DNA of 64,000 nt, taken from assembly GCF_002277955.1 (NCBI RefSeq), contig NZ_CP018477.1:2129206-2193205 (forward strand). Direction: 5' to 3'. Every line of letters begins with the position of its first letter. Within the stretch, counting starts at the first letter, position 1. Positions 54,679 to 61,232 of this stretch are shown here, piece by piece. Below the pieces are notes generated by a model. It searched no databases and had not been told where the DNA came from. It saw nothing but the letters and a program-made list of their open reading frames with translations. Source of the DNA: Thermogutta terrifontis (GTDB lineage: Bacteria; Planctomycetota; Planctomycetia; Pirellulales; Thermoguttaceae). The translations under genes and the position numbers were made by a program.

Positions 54679-55383
54679 TCATTGCTGAGAAGCTGGCTTC
54701 GGGAAAAAGGCTCTTTGCTGGATGAAAATCGCCAGGTAGTGCTGAGTGCCGGGGATGAACCACACTTCCACGGGAATCCACCCGCCTTCCTCCGCTTCTC
54801 GCACCAAAGTGCTCAGCGGTGTTCCATGGTCCTTCCCTTGCAGGGCAATTTGGGGATAGGTTTCGATGACGGCCACGCGGCCCGAAGGCGTTACCGTTTT
54901 AGCGAGTTCTCGCCAGTAATCGATCCGGGTCTGACCTTCCAGGTGGTGATAAACTTGGGAGATAAACACCAGGTCCACGGATTGGTCAGGGAGCCCCGGG
55001 CGATTGCGCGGACAAAGGTAAGGTTTTGCATTCGGATGGTCCTGCAGGCGCTGCTTGAGTCGATCCACGAGTTCCTGCGTCACTTCCCCGGCATACACGG
55101 TCCCTTCAGCTCCGACCTTTTCAGCAAAATGGGCCGTCCACCAGCCGTCGCCCGCCCCCAAATCCAGGATCCGGTCGCCGGGCTGGATATCGAGTCTCTG
55201 CAGGATGAAATCTAGATATGTGCGATACGCATAACCGCCTCCATCCCGCTGAACAAGAATGTTCGGATCACGCACCCGGCTGGAAGGGATGACAGAAACC
55301 TCTACCTCTCCCCCGCGAGCCGCAAATGCGATAAGCGCGAAAATCGCAGTGAGGAAAATCCAAAGATCACTTCTTCTTGACAT
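54679..55383 (-). CDS. Exported SAM-dependent methyltransferase-like protein
   Basis: A 234-aa class I methyltransferase with RILDLGAGDGWWTAHFAEKVG as SAM-binding motif I at about 70-90, then TVYAGEVTQEL (motif II), DLVFISQVYHHL (motif IV) and PSGRVAVIETYP. It starts with MSRRSDLWIFLTAIFALIAFAARGG, a signal peptide or N-terminal anchor, which is odd for an enzyme needing cytoplasmic SAM; a membrane-anchored form facing the cytoplasm would resolve this. GGGGAGG lies 7 nt upstream of ATG 55383. Substrate unknown. Confidence 0.8.
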   Translation of the reverse strand: MSRRSDLWIFLTAIFALIAFAARGGEVEVSVIPSSRVRDPNILVQRDGGGYAYRTYLDFILQRLDIQPGDRILDLGAGDGWWTAHFAEKVGAEGTVYAGEVTQELVDRLKQRLQDHPNAKPYLCPRNRPGLPDQSVDLVFISQVYHHLEGQTRIDYWRELAKTVTPSGRVAVIETYPQIALQGKDHGTPLSTLVREAEEGGWIPVEVWFIPGTQHYLAIFIQQRAFFPKPASQQ

Positions 55384-55625
55384 GTTGAGCCTCCCCTCGT
55401 GGCAAACCATCGAGTCCGGTGTCTATAAATCCTGGTAGGCTTTTGGAAGCTGACAGACGAAAGGCCCGCAATCACGGTCCTATCATGGTACAGAGATGAT
55501 CACCTTCCGCAAGAGGCGCGATCACGAGGGAATAGCTGGCCTGGCCCATAGCTCAGAAAATGACCGGGCCAAGTTTCACGCAATTGTCGTTTCAAAAGGT
55601 GATTCCCGCACGCCAGGAAAACGAT

Positions 55626-57197
55626 TCATTTGGGGAGGAAATCCTGCACGATTGTCACCTGACGGATCTGGCGACTATCAGGTTCGAAAACGCGAATGGT
55701 GACCTGAACGCCACGGCACGGCGCAGGATAAGGCGGGGGAGCCTCCCATTCTCCGAAATCGTCCACAAGACCGTTGTTGTCGTTATCGAAGCCGTCAGTG
55801 CCCGTATCGGGGCCGTTTGCCCCGTCCTGGTCCAGGCCATCCTTCTCATAATGGATGGACCAGGTATCGTACACGGCAAGGGGGCCCAACTTCGCCTTGG
55901 CGAGCGGGTAGTCGGAAAACGTGGAGAGTGGCCCGATTGCGGGTGACTGGGGACGGTAGGCCAGATCAACGTACGCCCCACCAATCACCGGCTGTTGCGG
56001 CGGCGCTACAAGGTAAGAAAGATCGCCCGGACGAAGTGCCGCTCCGGCGGCGGTGACGGTCACAGGGGCTGTCGGGTCCCAGATCTTCACATCAAACGCA
56101 ATCACATTGGTGAGGACGAGGTCCTCCGATTCGCGATAAAGTTGACCGGCGTTGTTGAGCAGACCGGTCTGTGTGTCAACTTCCTGGAATGGATAAGGAT
56201 TGTTCCAAAAATCGAACGCCCCCATCGGCCCGGAAAGCCGGGTCAGCGTGACTGGCGGCAGAACCCCGCTGCCAAGCCATGCCGTGCCCATGTTAGCCGA
56301 GGCACTTTCCGCAAGGGTGGGAAGCCCCAAAGCCTGCCAACCAGCGATCCGATGGGGATGGAATGGAAACGATGCGACGTTACGAGGGTCTCCCGTCCGA
56401 TGGGCATAACGGTTCTCGGGTTTGGTGAGGTCTCCCAGCGTGGAGAACACCCAGCCTCCCCGGTTCACATCGTAATGGGCAGCAATATCGTAATACCGAC
56501 GGAAGTTTTGGGCGCCGCTGTCACCCGCGGGTACCCACTCCCCCGGATCCAAAATACCGTTCTTGTTAACGTCGCAAAGTTCCATGGCTTTGGGGGCCAC
56601 CAGCCGAACCTGCCTATACAGGCGATTTCCCCGCACGAACCACGCCACTTCGGCTGTATCCGAGTAAATTGTGCTGGGCTGACCATTGATGAGACATCGG
56701 CCGACGAATGGCTCTCCCGTCGAACGCGTGGTAAACATCAGGATGTCGTCGTTGTCGCCAACTGTGGGGTCAGGGAGTGGGTTGCCGTTTCCATCCACAT
56801 CGTCCAAATTAACCGCTACAAGTGGATCGTTGAGCTGCATGATGGGACGGACCTGACCATTTTGCCCTACCGGGCCTTCCGTGTATTCAAAGTAGCCCTC
56901 ATCGTTGGCCGGATCCCGCGGTGGAATGGGGATTACAGTAAGGCCCCGCAAGTCCGATCGCAGTAACTCGGCAGCTGAACGTAAGCGATCGGAGGTTTCC
57001 AGCATTGCACGCGCCTGGTTGATACTCTGCATGACAGACGCGAATACCGCGACCACCGCCCCCAGCATGATGAGTGAGATCGCCGTGGCAAGGAGAATTT
57101 CCACCAGAGTGAATCCGGCACGTCGGAAGCGAGTCATAGCTATCGCACAGCTTTGAAGAGCGTTTTCAGCCGGGCCACGCTTGAAAAGATCGTCCAT
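55626..57197 (-). CDS. Very large pilin-like protein (type IV/GspJ-type N-terminus)
   Basis: A 523-aa protein with a prepilin signal: RRAGFTLVEILLATAIS, cleavage expected after G28, methylatable F29 and E33 (the Glu at +5), then a long hydrophobic helix. The remainder is a large exported domain unlike small pilins of 130-200 aa. It contains Asp/Asn-rich loops resembling EF-hand or dockerin calcium sites: DVNKNGILDPGEW and TDGFDNDNNGLVDD. ATG 57197 is chosen because GGAGG lies 9 nt upstream; ATG 57137, directly before MTRFRRAGF, would give a more usual leader but has no Shine-Dalgarno. No assembly genes are adjacent. Confidence 0.8.
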   Translation of the reverse strand: MDDLFKRGPAENALQSCAIAMTRFRRAGFTLVEILLATAISLIMLGAVVAVFASVMQSINQARAMLETSDRLRSAAELLRSDLRGLTVIPIPPRDPANDEGYFEYTEGPVGQNGQVRPIMQLNDPLVAVNLDDVDGNGNPLPDPTVGDNDDILMFTTRSTGEPFVGRCLINGQPSTIYSDTAEVAWFVRGNRLYRQVRLVAPKAMELCDVNKNGILDPGEWVPAGDSGAQNFRRYYDIAAHYDVNRGGWVFSTLGDLTKPENRYAHRTGDPRNVASFPFHPHRIAGWQALGLPTLAESASANMGTAWLGSGVLPPVTLTRLSGPMGAFDFWNNPYPFQEVDTQTGLLNNAGQLYRESEDLVLTNVIAFDVKIWDPTAPVTVTAAGAALRPGDLSYLVAPPQQPVIGGAYVDLAYRPQSPAIGPLSTFSDYPLAKAKLGPLAVYDTWSIHYEKDGLDQDGANGPDTGTDGFDNDNNGLVDDFGEWEAPPPYPAPCRGVQVTIRVFEPDSRQIRQVTIVQDFLPK

Positions 57198-57403
57198 TGC
57201 AAGGACCTCCATTCACGTCGGTTTTCTCCAACCTCAGCGCTGGCCCGTGATACGTTATCTAATCTCGTGGTAGTTCCGCTTTTTGCCTGGCAATCTAGAC
57301 TGCCGGTCGCACGCGCCCCTCCCCTTTCTAACTATATTCGAATTCCCATGGCGGAGAAAGTCAATGACGGCTCGCTGGAACCTATCGCCACTTTTTGAGA
57401 AAT

Positions 57404-57460
57404 CTATGAGATGCCACCGGCGCACTGCGTTCGTACTGGCGATTCATGAATTGTCCCTAC
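57404..57460. repeat. Dispersed palindromic element, copy B
   Basis: CTATGAGATGCCAC (57404-57417), 15 nt, then a 28-bp imperfect dyad at 57433-57460 with core ATTCATGAAT and right end TGTCCCTAC. Counterpart of 7357-7412. Confidence 0.7.
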
Positions 57461-57554
57461 TGGAATCCGGTTCGGCCATGGTCTATGTGTTATTGGGGTG
57501 ATTTATGAATCGGCCCCACCGATCGTCGTTGTGCGAGCCGGGCCGAGGCAAGGT

Positions 57555-57652
57555 GGTGAAGGCTAAAGCCTTCACCGAAAAGCGGCGATAAATCGCCGCA
57601 CTCCATGGAGTGCGGGGCTTTAGCCCCGCTTTCGGCGCGGGACTTCAGTCCC
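57555..57652. repeat. Array of five adjacent perfect palindromes
   Basis: Each has two identical arms around a 2-nt centre or directly abutting: GGTGAAGGCT-AA-AGCCTTCACC (57555-57576), GCGGCGAT-AA-ATCGCCGC (57582-57599), GCACTCC-AT-GGAGTGC (57598-57613), GCGGGGCT-TT-AGCCCCGC (57612-57629) and GGGACT-TC-AGTCCC (57639-57652). Neighbours overlap by a few bases or lie under 10 nt apart. Each could form a hairpin or cruciform. Confidence 0.85.
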
Positions 57653-57675
57653 CGGTGAAAGGCAATGGATGATCG

Positions 57676-57711
57676 AACGTTGAATGACGCACCTGACAAG
57701 CACGCCCCTCC
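57676..57711. repeat. AACGTTGA + ACAAG unit, copy B, with mismatched arms
   Basis: AACGTTGA (57676-57683) and ACCTGACAAGCA (57691-57702) with the same 15-nt offset as copy A. The left arm ends CCTG and the right arm begins CACGCCC, which do not pair, as if two hairpin variants had recombined in the ACAAG loop. Confidence 0.6.
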
Positions 57712-57721
57712 GAGGGGAAAC

Positions 57722-57745
57722 GGACCTGACAAGCAGGTCCCTCCA
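57722..57745. repeat. ACAAG-loop hairpin
   Basis: GGACCTG-ACAAG-CAGGTCC (57722-57740) is a perfect 7-bp stem; the 24-bp stretch matches 7634-7657 with one difference. Confidence 0.75.
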
Positions 57746-57759
57746 ACTCCGAAATGGAG

Positions 57760-57778
57760 GGGCACGCTTGTCGTGCCC
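57760..57778. repeat. ACAAG-loop hairpin with different arms, inverted
   Basis: GGGCACG-CTTGT-CGTGCCC is a perfect 7-bp stem; on the minus strand its loop reads ACAAG, the same loop as 57722-57745, while the arms differ in a compensating way. Confidence 0.7.
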
Positions 57779-57806
57779 GGTGTCCCCTGGCCACGGGGCT
57801 GTCTTC

Positions 57807-59888
57807 TCAGTATCCGACCAATGCCGGCCAGCGCCGCTCCTGATTCAGGAACACAACCCACAGCATCAATCCGTGAATCACGATGAGGAAAAGGAGATGG
57901 CACAAATCGCCCAGCCAAATATGTGGTCCAAAACCACTGACTTTTGGTCGTTCTACGACCAGAACCGCTGGACGGCACACGAGTGCCAGAGATATACTGT
58001 CCACCAATACTTCGATCCGTTTGAGACGCTCCCGTTTTTCAGACGCCTCTTGAGCCGCCGTGAATGGATAACGCAGGGTCACTATCAGCGGGCGGAAAGG
58101 GCGAGCATCCGTATACTGCAAAATACTGACGCCTGTCGCCGTGCTACTAAAGAGGATCTGGGGGAGGATCAAAATCGGCAACCATGCCACGGCAGCCTCC
58201 TCGCTTCCCACCACAGTCGAGATAACGAATGCCAACCCGAGACCTCCCAGATACGCCAGCCAGAGGCCCCCTAACCAGGCAACCAGGGATCGTTGGGTCA
58301 CCTCGTCTCTCAGATTCTCGGGGAGGACCGAAGGTAAGAGAAGCCTCAACAAGACCAGAAAAAATACGAGTTGTGCCAGCCCAATCAGACCGTACAGCCA
58401 CTTTGCCAATAAATAGCTACCGGGAGCCAGTCCTCCCAATCGATCGCGGATATAAGCCCGGCGGTCTCGCACGAGATCGCGGATCGAATTGTTCATTCCC
58501 AGCCAGCAGGCCACCACAGTTGTGAAAAAGAGCAATCCAAAAATTTTGCCGGGACTGAACTGCGTCAGGGCCACAACCACCGCGAGAATCGCTGGTTGAC
58601 CGATTGTCATCCAGCGCATCCACCTATCCCGCCAAATGCCCAAGGCCGTTCGCTGCGCGACCACCCTGACCGACAAAGGATCGACCTCACGCGTGGGCGG
58701 AATCGCCAACTTGCGTAAGGCCAAGCGACGCGTTCCTGTGTTGGTGCCGAGTTCCTCGATCTCCTCGGGGGACGCGCCGGCAGGAGATCCCTGTCCGTCC
58801 TCATTGGACGATTCTCGCCCGGCTCCGCCCAATGGCTCAAACTCTCCCCGTTCCAGTCGCTCGTAAAGATCGGCAAAATTCCGGCAGCCGAGAGTCGGTA
58901 AAAGAGCGTCAGGCGGTCCGGCGTAGGCTACTCTGCCCTGCCGCTCGAACACGCCGAGGACCAAAACCGAGTCCAAAAGATAGATGTTCTCCATCAGATG
59001 AGTGGTGCAAATCACCGTAGCGCCCTGGCGGGCCACCACCACGAGATTTTCCATCAGCCGGGCCTCATTGGCGGGGTCAAGCCCTGCCGTCGGTTCATCC
59101 AGCAGGAACAGTTCCGGCCGGCGGATCCACTCCATGGCCACGCTCGTCCGCTTTCGCTGGCCGCCGCTCAAATATCGAGCCAACTTCTCGGCGTGCTCCT
59201 TCAAACCGAAGAGTTCCAGGGCCGCCTCCACACGACGCTGCCGCTCCGGTGCAGGTAGCTTGTCGGCCAAACGCAGCTCGCAAGTTAGGGCTATGTTTTC
59301 GCGCACCGTCAGCAAGGGATTAACGACATCGTCCTGCGGAATAAAAGCAAGGCGGCGCCGATAACTGTCGATATCCTTCCAGACATCGGGCAGGTCCCCG
59401 CAGGCGATGATCCCGGAGCTCGGCGGCCGGATCCCGCCCAGCGTCCGCAAAAGCATCGTCTTCCCGGCTCCACTTGGCCCCAAAATCCCCGCGACCTGTC
59501 CCGACGCCAACGACCATCTCCAACCGCCAAAACTCACCAGCACCCGGTTTGCGACTTTCACCTCCAAACCTCTGACGGACAGCCCCGCGGATTCCGCCGG
59601 CACCAAACGTAAACCGCTTTCCTCCACGGCATACGTCACCACCTCCCCAAATCGGACGCGATCCCCAGGCCTGAGTTGCCGTTCCCGAATTCGCAAACCG
59701 TTCACAAATGTCCCAAACCGGCTCTCCAGGTCGCGGACAAGCAATCGGCCATCCCGCACTTCAAGCACGGCGTGTTGCCGCGAGACTGTCGGTTCGGTGA
59801 GACAGAGATCCGCCTGAGTTCCGCGACCAACCTGAAGCGGAAGACCACTCAGTGGCACAAAGCCGGGATTCGGTTCCAGCTTCGACAT
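57807..59888 (-). CDS. ABC transporter half-molecule with N-terminal FHA domain
   Basis: A 693-aa fusion: FHA domain (about 15-95), ABC ATPase (about 105-330), linker, and a six-segment ABC-2-type permease (about 480-680). FHA phosphothreonine contacts are visible: VGRG (R22), SRQH (36-39) and FVNG (N63). The ATPase has Walker A GPSGAGKT (137-144), signature LSGGQRKR (240-247) and Walker B LFLLDEPTAG (260-269). The permease-last order resembles ABCG-type exporters, which dimerise. ATG 59888 follows GAGGGA by 5 nt and only 8 nt after the upstream stop, suggesting translational coupling. FHA binding of a phosphorylated partner made by the kinase two genes upstream is inferred. Confidence 0.88.
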   Translation of the reverse strand: MSKLEPNPGFVPLSGLPLQVGRGTQADLCLTEPTVSRQHAVLEVRDGRLLVRDLESRFGTFVNGLRIRERQLRPGDRVRFGEVVTYAVEESGLRLVPAESAGLSVRGLEVKVANRVLVSFGGWRWSLASGQVAGILGPSGAGKTMLLRTLGGIRPPSSGIIACGDLPDVWKDIDSYRRRLAFIPQDDVVNPLLTVRENIALTCELRLADKLPAPERQRRVEAALELFGLKEHAEKLARYLSGGQRKRTSVAMEWIRRPELFLLDEPTAGLDPANEARLMENLVVVARQGATVICTTHLMENIYLLDSVLVLGVFERQGRVAYAGPPDALLPTLGCRNFADLYERLERGEFEPLGGAGRESSNEDGQGSPAGASPEEIEELGTNTGTRRLALRKLAIPPTREVDPLSVRVVAQRTALGIWRDRWMRWMTIGQPAILAVVVALTQFSPGKIFGLLFFTTVVACWLGMNNSIRDLVRDRRAYIRDRLGGLAPGSYLLAKWLYGLIGLAQLVFFLVLLRLLLPSVLPENLRDEVTQRSLVAWLGGLWLAYLGGLGLAFVISTVVGSEEAAVAWLPILILPQILFSSTATGVSILQYTDARPFRPLIVTLRYPFTAAQEASEKRERLKRIEVLVDSISLALVCRPAVLVVERPKVSGFGPHIWLGDLCHLLFLIVIHGLMLWVVFLNQERRWPALVGY

Positions 59889-59896
59889 GGCTTCCC

Positions 59897-61126
59897 TCAA
59901 GGCGTGTTGATGATTGTGCAATGGTAAGTCAATCTCACTTCGGGACTGGTCTCAAACCGAGTTTCGAACAACAGGTGATCCCGGGAAGCCTCCTCCATCG
60001 TTCCGGTCGCCTGTAATTTCGCCGATTCAATGTGGCCTTTTGTGATGTTGTATTTAAGCTCACCACGCGGGGTAAGGCTGGCCAGCCGGGTACGGCTGCT
60101 GTCGGTTGCGTCAACAGTGATCGATCCCGAATAGCAGCGAAGCAAGGCGTACCTCTCGCCGTTTTCCTGAAAATCCTTCTCCCGCCGAATACTCACCTTG
60201 CCCCGCGGTGTACCTCGCCATGATGGCGGCAGAAAATCACTGAAGGCTCTTCCGTCCACATCCCACACGTCGCCCGGTTGGCTCTTCATATCGGGCAGCA
60301 AATACGCATCGGTGACCACGGCCGAGGCCATTAGCAAATCTCGTTCCTCTTCTGTCAACTCACAATCCACAGGCTCCAGCTCAACCACACCTTGACCATC
60401 AACAAAGGTGATGCGGACCTTCTTCCCTTTCAGTGAATCCACCGCGGCCGTCACCTTTGTGTTCGCTTGGTCCAGAAGATACTCGGTCCCCGCCTGGTAA
60501 CCCACACAGATCCCTTGAATGACTGCTGGCGCGAGTTGCGACGCGCCACCTCCAGTAACTGTTGCATCCAAAAGTGCGACCAACGCTCCCAGGAGCAGGG
60601 ATCCCGGTTCCGTGGGGACAAACCGGACTTCGACCTGACTGGCAACCTTCACAGCCGCGGCTTCCAAAATGTGCCGCAATTCGACGACGCGATGGCCATC
60701 GTTCTTCTCGATTGTTCGCCGCATTCTCATTTCGGCACGATACGCCACATGAATTGTCCGCTGAAAACCCCATTGCTTGTCGCGGGCGGGAGCGGTGATC
60801 TCTGCCGTCGTGATTACCTCGTACGTCTTCCCCTCCTGTAACACGTCGCGGATCCGGTCAGGAGAGCCAACTGTCGGCGGCGGCGCTGGCGCCTCGGAGG
60901 GACGCGGCACCTTTTCCCCCGGCTTTGCTATCGGCGTGTTGCCGCCGCTCGGCCCTCGCTGTGTGTTTTGCTTCTCACCGTGCGGCCACAACACGACCAC
61001 CAAGATCACCAGCAACACGATCAGGATCGCCCCCAGTAATGCCTTGGTCACGGCGTCTGCGGCCCCTTTTCGTGAACCTCTTCTTTGGTCGTACCTTCGT
61101 TGCCCAGGGATGCGCTCTGTTTTCAT
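59897..61126 (-). CDS. Single-pass membrane protein of unknown function
   Basis: A 409-aa protein: a short basic N-terminus (TERIPGQRRYDQRRGSRKG), one membrane segment (ALLGAILIVLLVILVVVLW, about 29-47), a Pro-rich linker and a soluble extracytoplasmic domain of about 330 residues with alternating beta segments. The domain is not recognised; its central part, around TEPGSLLLGALVALLDAT, is mildly hydrophobic. It sits between the kinase-WD40 gene (106 nt upstream) and the FHA-ABC gene (8 nt downstream) and may be a sensor or the phosphorylated partner, by context only. ATG 61126 has AAGGA about 8 nt upstream; an ATG three codons earlier is too close. Confidence 0.72.
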   Translation of the reverse strand: MKTERIPGQRRYDQRRGSRKGAADAVTKALLGAILIVLLVILVVVLWPHGEKQNTQRGPSGGNTPIAKPGEKVPRPSEAPAPPPTVGSPDRIRDVLQEGKTYEVITTAEITAPARDKQWGFQRTIHVAYRAEMRMRRTIEKNDGHRVVELRHILEAAAVKVASQVEVRFVPTEPGSLLLGALVALLDATVTGGGASQLAPAVIQGICVGYQAGTEYLLDQANTKVTAAVDSLKGKKVRITFVDGQGVVELEPVDCELTEEERDLLMASAVVTDAYLLPDMKSQPGDVWDVDGRAFSDFLPPSWRGTPRGKVSIRREKDFQENGERYALLRCYSGSITVDATDSSRTRLASLTPRGELKYNITKGHIESAKLQATGTMEEASRDHLLFETRFETSPEVRLTYHCTIINTP

Positions 61127-61232
61127 GCCGTTCATCCTTTTTTCTGTGTCTGACCTTTTTTCTCATCTACCGCGCAATCCCATTCGCAGCCAAAGCGGTT
61201 ACGGTGGGTTTGCGCTCCACTTGATCCAGCTT

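Larger units (their letters stand above)
57198..57806. other. Intergenic repeat island
   Basis: About 610 bp, dense in palindromes and hairpins (57404-57460, 57555-57652, 57676-57711, 57722-57745, 57760-57778). Frames crossing it are not gene-like. It shares two element types with the 7.25-7.89 kb region in the same order. Confidence 0.7.
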
